From Micromonospora endolithica (lineage in GTDB: Bacteria > Actinomycetota > Actinomycetes > Mycobacteriales > Micromonosporaceae): a DNA stretch of 64,000 nt. The position numbers and the translations under genes are program-made. The DNA lies in NCBI RefSeq assembly GCF_003626595.1, contig NZ_RBAK01000010.1, forward strand, positions 62,001 to 126,000, in the 5' to 3' direction. Each line of letters begins with the position of its first letter. Position 1 is the stretch's first letter. Shown here piece after piece: positions 34,223-42,789 of the stretch. The notes beneath the pieces are model-generated. The model worked only from the letters and a program-made list of their open reading frames with translations, was not told the origin of the DNA and made no database searches.

Positions 34223-35345
34223 CGGTCCGACGCCGGCGCATCAGCACGATGCCGCCCAGGGCGGCCGCGCCGATCAGGCTCGCGCCACCGGCGGCCAGAC
34301 CGCGGTCGGTGCCGGCACCGACGCCGCCGTCACCACCGTCGACCCCGCCGTGCGGCAGGACGACCAGTTCGCCCTCGCCGCACGAGCCCTTCAGCTTGTA
34401 GTGGCCCGGCTTGGCGTCCTCGGACACCGTGGCCTCGCCGTAGTAGACGTAGTCCCGCTTGTGCTCCCAGCTGTCCTCGTCCTTGCCGGACTCCTTGCTC
34501 CAGCCGGACTCCTCGTCCGAGCCGTACTTCTCGTCCGAGCCGTACCCGTGGTCCGAGCCGTACTTGTCGTCCGAGCCGTACTTGTCGTCCGAGCCGTACT
34601 TGTCGTCCGAGTCGTACCCGTGGTCCGAGCCGTACTTGTCGTCCGAGCCGTACCCCTTGTCCGAGCCGTACTTGTCGTCCGAGCTGTACTCGTCGTGGCC
34701 CTTCCAGTCGCGGCCCTCGTCCGAGCCGTACCGGTCGTGGCCCTTGCCCTCGTACTCCTTGTGGCCCTTCTGGTCACGGCCTTCGCCGCCCTCGGCGTCC
34801 TGGCCGTGCTCGTAGCCCTTGTAGTCGGGCGACTCCTCGGCCTCGGCGGCGTCGGCGCCTCCGCCCTGGCCGGTCGCCGGCGGCTGCCCACCAGGCGGCG
34901 GCGCGGGCTGCGTGGTCGCGGTGCCGGACGGTGAGGGCTTCGGCGGCTCGGGCTTGTCCTTGCCGTCCTCGCCCTTGCCGTCCTCGCCCTTGCCGTTGTC
35001 GTGCTTGTAGTCGTCCTTGTAGTCGTCGCGGCCCTGCTGGTAGTCCTTGCCGTGGTCGCGGCCCTTGTCCCAGTGGCCGCCACGCTCCTCCCGGTCGTCG
35101 GCGGGCTTGAGCTTGACCTTGCCGGTGACCTTCGACCAGACGTACGCGTGCTCCTGCGGTTCTTCGCAGACCTCCAGGAGCTTGACCTCGTCGCCGGCCT
35201 TGACGACGTGCGGCTTGGCGTAGACCTTGCCCTCGTCCTCGTTGTGGTGGCCGTCCGCGAACGCGATCCCCGGCGTGAACACGAGCAGGGAAGCGCCACC
35301 GAGGGCAGCGCCCGCAACGACCTTCCCGAGCATCTTGTTTGCCAT
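34206..35345 (-). CDS. Repeat-rich secreted surface protein, likely sortase substrate
   Basis: A 379-residue exported protein. The signal peptide (about 1-31, ending GIAFA) is followed by a 60-residue folded domain, then a highly charged region with an imperfect hexapeptide repeat around SDDKYG/SDHGYG (about 200-285). A short domain containing two cysteines across the protein (EVCEEP, KGSCGEGE), a glycine-rich spacer, a hydrophobic segment and an RRRR stop-transfer tail close it. LPxTG is absent; instead LPHGGVDGGDGG lies where a sorting signal would sit. The ATG at 35345 is chosen; a GTG 4 codons upstream is possible. The downstream sortase gene overlaps by 17 bp. Confidence 0.75.
   Translation of the reverse strand: MANKMLGKVVAGAALGGASLLVFTPGIAFADGHHNEDEGKVYAKPHVVKAGDEVKLLEVCEEPQEHAYVWSKVTGKVKLKPADDREERGGHWDKGRDHGKDYQQGRDDYKDDYKHDNGKGEDGKGEDGKDKPEPPKPSPSGTATTQPAPPPGGQPPATGQGGGADAAEAEESPDYKGYEHGQDAEGGEGRDQKGHKEYEGKGHDRYGSDEGRDWKGHDEYSSDDKYGSDKGYGSDDKYGSDHGYDSDDKYGSDDKYGSDDKYGSDHGYGSDEKYGSDEESGWSKESGKDEDSWEHKRDYVYYGEATVSEDAKPGHYKLKGSCGEGELVVLPHGGVDGGDGGVGAGTDRGLAAGGASLIGAAALGGIVLMRRRRTDESFA
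34505..34735 (-). repeat. 18-bp tandem coding repeats (SDDKYG units)
   Basis: Inside the surface-protein gene, about 12 imperfect copies of an 18-bp unit (GTCCGAGCCGTACTTGTC on the plus strand) encode SDDKYG-like hexapeptides. Several neighbouring units are identical in DNA, so copy number probably changes by slippage. Confidence 0.8.
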
Positions 35346-35414
35346 GACCTGCGTCACTCCATCCCTGTTGTCCTGAGCCCGGCGACAACCGAGCTAAGAC
35401 CGACGTTAGACCGT

Positions 35415-35429
35415 TTCATGACCTATGAA
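35415..35429. promoter_or_regulatory. Inverted repeat upstream of surface-protein/sortase operon
   Basis: TTCAT-N5-ATGAA, about 70 bp upstream of the surface-protein start. A TCTAAC -10-like element lies just downstream on the minus strand (around 35403-35408). Confidence 0.4.
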
Positions 35430-35588
35430 GGGAAAGATTCGCGTTTTGGCGAGCATTGGTCTTACGAGGCTTAGAAGCGCTACACCCCTTTGGTGGCCTT
35501 TCTCGGCCCCTCGGTGCCCGCCCGGGCTGTTGCCGACCCCGGGTGTCCGCGCGCCCGGGTCGGGCATGATGGGGAGGACATCGAGGCA

Positions 35589-35617
35589 TTGCCATGGAAG
35601 CGCTCCCATGTAAGAAT
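35589..35617 (+). promoter_or_regulatory. Cellulase promoter with CebR/CelR-type operator
   Basis: TTGCCA (35589-35594) and TAAGAA (35611-35616) are separated by 16 bp, a good -35/-10 pair. The 14 bp between (35595-35608), TGGAAGCGCTCCCA, differ in one base from the recalled CebR/CelR consensus TGGGAGCGCTCCCA, used by LacI-family cellobiose repressors in Streptomyces and Thermobifida. Cellobiose-responsive repression of the GH6 gene is inferred. The regulator itself is not in this window. Confidence 0.8.
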
Positions 35618-35867
35618 CGGCGCAGCGGTTCGGGGAAACCCCCACCGCCCAGGGCAGGAGTTCGAGGGCACCGGTTCGCCGGACGGCCTCCCGCCGACGA
35701 TCGGCCGTTACCGAGCCGGTCGGCACCACCACCACCACCGCCCGTCCGGGTCGGGCACTCGAAAGACATCCCCGTCGGCGCCGTCGGTCGTCCACACCAG
35801 GACGCCCCGCGAGCCGTTCCGCCGGGCCGTGACCCCGCGCCCGGACTCGCCCAAGGAGATCAGTGGC

Positions 35868-37673
35868 ATGAATGTGTGGAGAAGGCTGTCCGGCCCCCGC
35901 CGGGCCCTCGCGCTAACCGGCGCAGGTGCCCTGGTCGCGGGTGGACTGGTGACCATCCCGGTCACCGCGGCACAGGCCGCGACCCAGTGCGACGTGTCGT
36001 ACACGACCAGCGACTGGCAGGGCGGATTCACCGCCTCCGTCACCATCAGGAACATCGGCGACGCCCTCAACGGCTGGACGCTGGGCTTCACCTTCCCGAA
36101 CTCCAGCCAGCGCGTGCAGCAGGGCTGGTCCGCCCGCTGGTCGCAGTCGGGCCAGAACGTCACCGCGCAGAACGAGTCCTACAACGGCTCGGTCAGCAGC
36201 GGTGGATCCATCAGCATCGGCTTCAACGGCGCCTGGAGCGGCAGCAACCCGAAGCCCACCTCGTTCACCATCAACGGCGTGACCTGCAACGGCGGTACCG
36301 GCCCGACCACCCCGCCGCCCTCCACGCCGCCGCCGACCACCCCGCCCCCCACCACCCCGCCGCCCACGACGCCGCCGCCGACCACGCCGCCCCCCACCAC
36401 GCCGCCGCCGGCCGGCCAGAAGGTCGACAACCCGTACGTGGGCGTCCCGGGCTACGTCAACCCGGAGTGGAAGGCCAAGGCCGAGTCGGTGCCCGGCGGT
36501 AACCGGGTGTCCAACACTCCGACCGCCGTCTGGCTGGACCGGATCGCCGCCATCAACGGCACTCCGGACAGCAGCTCCAACGGCGCGTTCGGCGTCCGGG
36601 ACCACCTGGACGAGGCGCTGCGCCAGGGCGCGGGGTACATCCAGTTCGTGATCTACAACCTGCCCGGCCGGGACTGCTCCGCGCTCGCCTCCAACGGTGA
36701 GCTGAAGCCGGACGAGCTGCCCCGCTACAAGGCCGAGTACATCGACCCGATCGCGGCGATCCAGGCGGACCCGAAGTACCGCAACATCCGGATCATCAAC
36801 GTCATCGAGATCGACTCGCTGCCGAACCTGGTGACCAACACCTCCGGCCAGCCGGGTGGCACCGCCACCTGCGACATCGTCAAGGCCAACGGCGCGTACG
36901 TGAACGGTGTCGGCTACGCCCTGGCGAAGCTGGGCGCGATCGGCAACGTCTACAACTACATCGACGCCGGACACCACGGCTGGCTCGGTTGGGACAGCAA
37001 CTTCAGCCCGAGCGCGCAGATCCTCAAGGACGCCGCGGTCGCGTCCGGCAGCACCGTGAACAACGTGCACGGCTTCATCGTCAACACCGCCAACTACTCG
37101 GCGCTGCGTGAGCCGTACTTCAAGGTCACCGACACGGTGAACGGGCAGACCGTCCGGCAGTCCAAGTGGATCGACTGGAACTTCTACGTCGACGAGCTGT
37201 CGTTCGCCCAGGCGTTCCGCAACGAGCTGGTCTCCAAGGGCTTCAACAGCGGCATCGGCATGCTGATCGACACCTCCCGCAACGGTTGGGGCGGCAGCGC
37301 CCGGCCCACCGGCCCGGGTGCCACGACCAGCGTCGACACCTACGTCAACGGTGGTCGGGTCGACCGCCGGATCCACGCCGGCAACTGGTGCAACCAGGCC
37401 GGTGCCGGTCTGGGCGAGCGCCCGAAGGCCGCGCCGGAGCCGGGCATCGACGCCTACGTCTGGGTCAAGCCCCCGGGCGAGTCGGACGGCTCCAGCACCG
37501 CCATCCCGAACAACGAGGGCAAGGGCTTCGACCGGATGTGCGACCCCACCTACACCGGTAACGCCCGTAACGGCAACAACGCCACCGGCGCCCTGCCGAA
37601 CGCCCCGATCTCCGGTGCGTGGTTCCCGGCGCAGTTCGCCGAGCTGATGCAGAACGCCTACCCGGCGCTCTGA
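35868..37673 (+). CDS. Secreted GH6 cellulase (cellobiohydrolase-type) with CBM2
   Basis: A 601-residue exported enzyme hydrolysing cellulose. Signal peptide 1-37 (cleaved near AQA), a family 2 carbohydrate-binding module (about 40-142, with disulfide cysteines C41 and C142-region VTCNGG and surface tryptophans such as TSDWQGGF), a Pro-Thr linker (about 146-182) and a GH6 domain (about 185-601). GH6 acid positions are suggested by YNLPGRDCSA, VIEIDSLPNL and AGHHGWLGWD. The long length and loops favour an exo-acting cellobiohydrolase over an endoglucanase. AAGGAGAT precedes the ATG at 35868 by 7 bases. Control by the CebR-type box upstream is likely. Confidence 0.95.
   Translation: MNVWRRLSGPRRALALTGAGALVAGGLVTIPVTAAQAATQCDVSYTTSDWQGGFTASVTIRNIGDALNGWTLGFTFPNSSQRVQQGWSARWSQSGQNVTAQNESYNGSVSSGGSISIGFNGAWSGSNPKPTSFTINGVTCNGGTGPTTPPPSTPPPTTPPPTTPPPTTPPPTTPPPTTPPPAGQKVDNPYVGVPGYVNPEWKAKAESVPGGNRVSNTPTAVWLDRIAAINGTPDSSSNGAFGVRDHLDEALRQGAGYIQFVIYNLPGRDCSALASNGELKPDELPRYKAEYIDPIAAIQADPKYRNIRIINVIEIDSLPNLVTNTSGQPGGTATCDIVKANGAYVNGVGYALAKLGAIGNVYNYIDAGHHGWLGWDSNFSPSAQILKDAAVASGSTVNNVHGFIVNTANYSALREPYFKVTDTVNGQTVRQSKWIDWNFYVDELSFAQAFRNELVSKGFNSGIGMLIDTSRNGWGGSARPTGPGATTSVDTYVNGGRVDRRIHAGNWCNQAGAGLGERPKAAPEPGIDAYVWVKPPGESDGSSTAIPNNEGKGFDRMCDPTYTGNARNGNNATGALPNAPISGAWFPAQFAELMQNAYPAL
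36303..36415 (+). repeat. Coding repeats of the PPPTT linker
   Basis: Seven imperfect 15-bp units (CCGCCCACCACC-like) encode the proline-threonine linker of the cellulase. They are flexible-linker repeats common in secreted actinobacterial glycosidases. Confidence 0.8.
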
Positions 37674-37733
37674 GTCAGGCACACCCACCCGCCACCGGGT
37701 AGTAGGTGAGGCGCTCCCAGTGGCAGGTTCCCC

Positions 37734-37775
37734 GGGCCCCCGGTCCGACCGCTCCGGCGGCCGGGCCGGGGGCCC
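37734..37775 (+). terminator. Hairpin after cellulase gene
   Basis: GGGCCCCCGG (37734-37743) pairs with CCGGGGGCCC (37766-37775), 61 bp after the stop and before a convergent gene. Confidence 0.7.
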
Positions 37776-37794
37776 ACCTCACTGTTCCGCCCGG

Positions 37795-38160
37795 TCAGGG
37801 CACCGTACGCTCGATCGCCGCCTGCCCCAGCTCGGCCAGGTCCCGGCGGGCGCGCGCCAGGTTCTCCGGGGTCGGGTCCTGGCCGCGGGCCTTGACCAGG
37901 TCCTCGGCCTCCCACGGCTGCTCGGCCCCGGTCCGGATGTTGTCGCCGCCGGCCCCGGTGCCGGTGCCGGTCGCGCCGGTGCCCGCCGCGTACGGATCGC
38001 CGATGATGTCGTCGGTCGCGTCGTCCGGCCCGGCGAACGACGGATTGTCCCGGTCGGCGCCGCCCCCGGTCATCAACTGCGGGACGCCGGTGTCGTCCTC
38101 CACCGCCGCGGCCGCCTCGGGGCTCTCCTCCAGCGGTCGGTTCCGGTAACGATCCGTCAT
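37795..38160 (-). CDS. Conserved hypothetical acidic protein
   Basis: A 121-residue protein with no recognised domain. It is rich in acidic and small residues (EESPEAAAAVEDDTG, GTGATGTGTGAGG), so largely disordered. The C-terminal 35 residues (LVKARGQDPTPENLARARRDLAELGQ) are predicted helix. ATG at 38160; GGAGGGCGGCGCC lies just upstream. Same direction as the next two genes, but 206 bp containing tandem repeats intervene. Probably a lineage-specific protein; no function offered. Confidence 0.6.
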   Translation of the reverse strand: MTDRYRNRPLEESPEAAAAVEDDTGVPQLMTGGGADRDNPSFAGPDDATDDIIGDPYAAGTGATGTGTGAGGDNIRTGAEQPWEAEDLVKARGQDPTPENLARARRDLAELGQAAIERTVP

Positions 38161-38237
38161 GGCGCCGCCCTCCTGTCCGCACGCGGGTTCGCTGTCCCCC
38201 TCACGTACCCCCTGCGCAGACCGCCATGCGCCGGGGT

Positions 38238-38299
38238 AAGGAAGGGCCCCTTATTAACGCCTGCGGTAGAGGAAGGGCCCCTTGTTAACGCCGGCGGTA
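38238..38299. repeat. GTTAAC-type repeat, two tandem 31-bp copies
   Basis: Units 38238-38268 and 38269-38299 share AGGAAGGGCCCCTT-(A/G)-TTAACGCC and the ending GCGGTA. They belong to the same family as the hairpin repeats at 16834-16885 and 59137-59189, but appear here as a direct tandem rather than an inverted hairpin. Confidence 0.75.
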
Positions 38300-38366
38300 G
38301 CGGGAGCGTTCGGACACGGCGGTGCCCCGGCGGCACGCACCGCCGGGGCACCGGTTCGGGTACGGC

Positions 38367-39467
38367 TCAGCGGCCGAGGACGCGGTCCAGGAAGTCGCGG
38401 TACTGCCGGACCGCCATCCGCAACTGCTCGGTGTCGGCGGACCCGGCGTCCTGCCAGCCGCCCAGCTTCTGCTTCTGCGCGGAAAGGGCCGAGGCGAGCG
38501 CCTGGATGGCCTCGTCGACCAGGGACTGCGCCTCGCCGGCCGCCGCCTTCGGGTCGTCCACGAAGCGGAGCTGGACGTCCCGCCACCGGTCCCGGAAGCC
38601 CTGTGCGGTCTCCGCGTCGAACAACGTGGCCGGCTCGGCCGCGACGGTGGAGCCGGCCGGCGGGGTGGTGCCCTCGGCGCCCAGCGAACCGGCGGCGGCA
38701 GCACCGGCAGCCCCGGCGGCGGCGACCCCGGCCCCGGCGTCGCGCGTTCCCGCCCCCGCGTCGGACGGTCGGGCGTCCGGGTCGACCAGGGTCGGATCGG
38801 CGCTGCCGTACCCGACCGCGCCCGCCCGGGCGGCGTCCGGGTCACCGGCCCACGTGGTCAGGTCGTCGCGCCGCTCCGGCCGCCCGTCGGTGGCGTCGGT
38901 CGGCAGCGTGCCCGCCGCGCCGGCCCGGCGGTCGTCGTCGGCCCGGTCGGCGTCGCCTCGGTCGGTGTTCCCGGCGGAATCGTCGTGCCGGTCGCGGTCG
39001 CCGTGGCCGAACTCGGCCGTGGGGTCGGCCCGCCGACCCTCCCGGGCACCGTCGACGGCGCCGTCACCGGGCCGGGCGGTCGACTCCAGGCGCGGGTCCG
39101 GCTCGTCCTCGGGGAGGGGCGAGGCCAACGCGGACGCCGCCACCGCGCCGCCGACCGTGGTGGCGCCGAAGGCGGTCGGCACCGGGCCCGGCTCGTGGAA
39201 CTCGGGCCGCCCGTCGCCGTCGGAGTCGGCGCGTACGTCGTGCGGCCGGGTCCGGTCGGGGTCGGCGTCGGCGCGACCGTCACGGTCGGAGTCGGCGCGC
39301 TCGTCGGCGACCGCCGGGTCGTCGAAGGTGCCCCGGTCGTCGATCGCGTCCTCCGGGACCTCGGACCGGTCGCCCCGCCCCGACCGGTCACCCGGCGGCG
39401 GCACCGGGACCGGCGCGGAGCGTACGGCCTCGGGGTGCTCGTTGGTCACCTGCTCGTCGTGACGCAT
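38367..39467 (-). CDS. Unknown protein with disordered N-terminus and conserved C-terminal helical domain
   Basis: A 366-residue protein. Residues 1-270 are acidic, low-complexity and probably disordered (RSGRGDRSEVPED..., many D, R and G). The C-terminal 90 residues form a helical domain, FRDRWRDVQLRFVDDPKAAA...TEQLRMAVRQYRDFLDRVLG, which is also found in the gene directly upstream. GAAGGAG precedes the ATG at 39467. The two genes lie 11 bp apart and are one operon. No function is known to me; an envelope-associated role is suggested only by the membrane anchor of its partner. Confidence 0.75.
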   Translation of the reverse strand: MRHDEQVTNEHPEAVRSAPVPVPPPGDRSGRGDRSEVPEDAIDDRGTFDDPAVADERADSDRDGRADADPDRTRPHDVRADSDGDGRPEFHEPGPVPTAFGATTVGGAVAASALASPLPEDEPDPRLESTARPGDGAVDGAREGRRADPTAEFGHGDRDRHDDSAGNTDRGDADRADDDRRAGAAGTLPTDATDGRPERRDDLTTWAGDPDAARAGAVGYGSADPTLVDPDARPSDAGAGTRDAGAGVAAAGAAGAAAAGSLGAEGTTPPAGSTVAAEPATLFDAETAQGFRDRWRDVQLRFVDDPKAAAGEAQSLVDEAIQALASALSAQKQKLGGWQDAGSADTEQLRMAVRQYRDFLDRVLGR

Positions 39468-39478
39468 GGTTGGCTCCT

Positions 39479-40072
39479 TCACCGGCTCGTGACGTCGTGG
39501 GAAGTGTCCGGGTCGCGCTGCTCCGGCGTCTGGTGCCCGACCGGCTCCTCGCCGAGCAGGTCGGCGAAGAGGGCGCGGTAGTGCACGACCGCCTGGCGCA
39601 GCTCCTCGGTGCTGGCTTCGCCGCGGGAGTTGCGCAGGTGGATCTCGTGGGCGTCCCGGTAGTGGGTCAGCGTCCGGGCGTGCTCCACGGAGAGGTGGGC
39701 GATCTGGTCGGAGAAGTCACCGGTCGGGTAACCGCGTTCGGCGATGAGCCGGGTGACCAGTTCGTCCGCGTCGCCGACGGTTTCGGCGGGCGAGTCGATG
39801 AAACGGATCTGGAGTTCCTCCCAGGCCGCGGCGTACCGCGTCCGGGCCTCCGCGCTGAGCGGGGTGAGCGTGAGTTCGGCGTGCCGGCGCTCCCGGTCCC
39901 GCAGCTCCCGCTCCGCGGCGGTCCGGTCGTCCCGTTCCGCGACGACGTGGTCGTACTCCGGGCCGAACCGGGACCGCAGGGCCCGGCGGCGCGCGTACGC
40001 CCGGCCCGCCACGGCCAGCGCCGCGATCACCAGTACGACGAGAACTATGACGATTACCTGCGTGGGCGACAT
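39479..40072 (-). CDS. Membrane-anchored protein sharing the same C-terminal domain
   Basis: A 197-residue protein with one N-terminal membrane segment (IVIVLVVLVIAALAVAGRA), a short basic and then acidic coiled stretch, and the conserved domain (YAAAWEELQIRFIDSPAETVGDADELV...STEELRQAVVHYRALFADLLGEE). It aligns with the C-terminus of the downstream protein: WxxxQxRFxDxP, then ELRxAVxxYRxxFxxLL. GGAGGAGCC precedes the ATG at 40072. It is divergent from the conservon, with 284 bp between starts. Function unknown. Confidence 0.75.
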   Translation of the reverse strand: MSPTQVIVIVLVVLVIAALAVAGRAYARRRALRSRFGPEYDHVVAERDDRTAAERELRDRERRHAELTLTPLSAEARTRYAAAWEELQIRFIDSPAETVGDADELVTRLIAERGYPTGDFSDQIAHLSVEHARTLTHYRDAHEIHLRNSRGEASTEELRQAVVHYRALFADLLGEEPVGHQTPEQRDPDTSHDVTSR

Positions 40073-40356
40073 GGCTCCTCCTTCGCCCACCGGTATTCCC
40101 TCTGTCGACTGATCGCCAATCCCGTTCCGGCGCACTTTCCTCGCCGACGGGCGAACCGGTCCCTCGGCGAGGCATGATCGTCGATCGTTCCAGGCGGGCA
40201 TCGTGACGCGACGGACGGTAGTGCAACCGACCGGTATTACGTATCCTGCCCAAGGCGTCCGCACGGTGGCGTCCGGCAACCGGCCGGGCTCCGCGGGATC
40301 GGGCGTTGCCCGGCCGGCGCCGGAGCCCCCGCAGCCACCCACCGGGCGAGGTTTGA

Positions 40357-42789
40357 TTGAACACCCGCGACTGGCCGATCCGCTCCAAGCTGACTGCGCT
40401 GGTCGTCGTTCCGGTGACCGCGCTGCTCGCGCTGTGGATCTTCGCGACGACGCTCACCTTCGGGCCCGCGCTCGACCTCCTCGCCGCCCGGACCCTCCTG
40501 TACGACCTCGGCCGGCCGGGCGAGACCGTGGTGGCCGAGCTGCAACGGGAGCGGCGGCTGTCGGTCATCCAGCTCTCCGGCACCGGCATGCTGCCCAACC
40601 TCGCCGAGCAGCGGCAGCGCACCGACCGGGCGGTGATTGAGCTGCGCCGCCGGATCTCCGGCGACGACCTGCGCGACGCCGCCGGTGATCTCCTCGACAC
40701 CCGCCTGGACCAGCTCGTCGCGGCGCTGGACGCGCTGCCCGTCGGCCGGGACTTCATCGACCGGCGACAGGTGGACCGGGCCGGCGCGGTCGGGCTCTAC
40801 AGCGGGATGGTCACCAGCGCGTTCCAGGCGTTCGCCGCGATGGCCGCGCTGCCCGACGCGGAACTCAACCGGCAGGCGCTGGCGGTGACCGCGCTCGGCC
40901 GCTCCCGCGAGCTGCTCGGGCAGGTCGACGCCCTGCTGGCCGGCGCGTTCACCTCCGGCCGGTTCGCCGAGGGCGAGCACGCCCAGGTCGTCCAGGCCGT
41001 CGCCAACCACCGCTATCTCGTCGACGCGGCGGTCGCCGACCTGCCCCCGACCGAACGGGCGGCGTACCAGCGGCTGACCGAGCAGGAGGCGTTCGGACAG
41101 CTGCGCACGCTGCTGGACACCGTCGTCGCGGTGCCCGAGCGGTCCCGCCCGGCGGTCACCGCCGCCAGCTGGATCGCGAGCTACGACCAGGTCCAGCAGT
41201 CGATGCGGGCCTACGAGCTGGACCAGGCGGACGGGCTGGCCGAGCGTTCGGTACCGACGGCCGTGACGATCCTGGTCCGGCTCGCCGCCGCCGGGCTGCT
41301 GGGCCTGGCCGCCGTCGTGGTCGCGATCGTGGTGGCGCTGCGGGTCGGTCGGTCGCTGGCGGCCCGGCTCACCGCCGTACGCACGGCGGCGCTGGAGACG
41401 GCCGAACACCGGCTGCCCGACGTGGTGGCCCGACTGCGTCGCGGCGAGCAGGTCGACGTCGCCCGGGAGGCGCCCCCGCTGGAGTACGGCGCGGACGAGA
41501 TCGGCCAGGTGGGCCGCGCCTTCACCCAGGTGCAGCGCACGGCCGTCCAGGCGGCGGTGGACGAGGTCGCGCTGCGCCGCGGGCTCAACGAGGTCTTCCT
41601 GAACATCGCCCGGCGCAGCCAGGGTCTGGTGCACCGGCAGCTCGCCCTGCTGGACAAGATGGAGCGGGGCACCGAAGATCCGGACGAGCTGGCCGCGTTG
41701 TTCGGCGTCGACCACCTCGCCACCCGGCTGCGGCGGCACGCCGAGGACCTGGTGATCCTGGCCGGGTCCCCGCCCGGTCGGGGCTGGCGGCAGCCGGTCG
41801 CGATGGTGGACCTGATCCGCGGCGCGATCGGCGAGGTCGAGTCGTACGACCGGGTGGACATCGCCGCGGTGACCCCGGCCGGGACGGCCGGGCGGGCGGT
41901 GGGCGACCTGATGCACCTGCTCGCCGAACTCATCGAGAACGCCACCGCCTTCTCCCCGCCGGACACCCGGGTGGTGGTGTCCGGGCAGCCCGTGGCCAAC
42001 GGGTACGCGATCGAGGTGACCGACCACGGCCTCGGCATGTCGCCGGCCGCCCTGGACAACGCCAACCGGCGGTTGTCCCGGTCGCCGGAGTTCGACCCGG
42101 CCGAGACGGCCCGACTCGGCCTGTTCGTGGTGGCGCGGCTCGCCGCGCGGCACGGGGTGCGGGTGCGGCTCCGCGCGTCGGAGGAGTCCGGGCTGACCGC
42201 GGTGGTGCTCATCCCCACCGACCTGGTCACCGACGAGCCGGCGCTGCCGGTCGACCCGGCCCCGGCGGCCGCCGGCACCCGCCGCCGGACGACCGTGCCC
42301 CGGCCGCGGGCCACCCGGCCCGCGCCGCCCGTCCCGGCCGGTGCCGCGCCGGACCGGGTGGCTCTCGCCGGCCCGGCGCCGTCCGAGCTGGGCGGCGAGA
42401 TCGACGGTCTGCCCCGGCGGGTACGCCGCCCCGCCCCGGGCGCCCCGACCGCCCCGGCCGTCGGCAGCCCGGCCGCGCCCCCGCCCGTCCCGGCTGACGC
42501 GGTGCCCACGGCCGGTCCCGCGACGGTGGCCGGCGCGCCTACCGGCGCGGACGGTCCGGCCGACGTAGCGGGTCGTCCGGCCGACGGTCGGCCGCCGGTC
42601 GACGGCCCGACGGTGCGGCAGCCGGCCCTCGCCAGCCCCACCCCACGCTCCCCGGACGAGGCGCGCCGCGTGATGGCGGCGTTGCAGGCCGGCACGGCGC
42701 GCGGCCGGCGGGAAGCCGTCCGTCCGCCCGGTGCCGCCGCACCCGGCACCGACCCCGAACCCCCGACCACGACTGAGAGGGACGCCTGA
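40357..42789 (+). CDS. cvnA: Conservon sensor histidine kinase (CvnA)
   Basis: An 810-residue membrane kinase, first gene of a conservon (cvn). Two membrane segments (about 17-33 and 300-325) flank a helical sensing region of the NIT (nitrate/nitrite-like) type; a HAMP-like linker and an ATPase domain follow (LIENATAFSPPDT for the N box, TDHGLGMSP for G1, ARLGLFVVARLAARHGV for G2). There is no H-box histidine of the usual type, so it may act through its ATPase domain on CvnB-D. The C-terminal 200 residues are proline/alanine-rich. The TTG at 40357 has GAGG upstream. Its stop overlaps the next start (TGATG). Confidence 0.92.
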   Translation: MNTRDWPIRSKLTALVVVPVTALLALWIFATTLTFGPALDLLAARTLLYDLGRPGETVVAELQRERRLSVIQLSGTGMLPNLAEQRQRTDRAVIELRRRISGDDLRDAAGDLLDTRLDQLVAALDALPVGRDFIDRRQVDRAGAVGLYSGMVTSAFQAFAAMAALPDAELNRQALAVTALGRSRELLGQVDALLAGAFTSGRFAEGEHAQVVQAVANHRYLVDAAVADLPPTERAAYQRLTEQEAFGQLRTLLDTVVAVPERSRPAVTAASWIASYDQVQQSMRAYELDQADGLAERSVPTAVTILVRLAAAGLLGLAAVVVAIVVALRVGRSLAARLTAVRTAALETAEHRLPDVVARLRRGEQVDVAREAPPLEYGADEIGQVGRAFTQVQRTAVQAAVDEVALRRGLNEVFLNIARRSQGLVHRQLALLDKMERGTEDPDELAALFGVDHLATRLRRHAEDLVILAGSPPGRGWRQPVAMVDLIRGAIGEVESYDRVDIAAVTPAGTAGRAVGDLMHLLAELIENATAFSPPDTRVVVSGQPVANGYAIEVTDHGLGMSPAALDNANRRLSRSPEFDPAETARLGLFVVARLAARHGVRVRLRASEESGLTAVVLIPTDLVTDEPALPVDPAPAAAGTRRRTTVPRPRATRPAPPVPAGAAPDRVALAGPAPSELGGEIDGLPRRVRRPAPGAPTAPAVGSPAAPPPVPADAVPTAGPATVAGAPTGADGPADVAGRPADGRPPVDGPTVRQPALASPTPRSPDEARRVMAALQAGTARGRREAVRPPGAAAPGTDPEPPTTTERDA

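Larger units (their letters stand above)
35346..35867. other. 522-bp divergent regulatory region, surface protein / cellulase
   Basis: Comparatively AT-rich near 35395-35490. It holds the inverted repeat TTCAT-GACCT-ATGAA (35415-35429) on the surface-protein side, the cellulase promoter with a CebR-type box (35589-35617), then a leader of roughly 240 nt before the cellulase start. No gene is supported. Confidence 0.6.

Noticed and set aside
34505..34735. CRISPR-like array
   Set aside because: The 18-bp units are in-frame coding repeats of a surface protein without unique spacers.
37707..37720. A second CebR-like box (GTGAGGCGCTCCCA) after the cellulase gene
   Set aside because: Only 10 of 14 bases match, it is not palindromic on one side, and it lies downstream of the gene.
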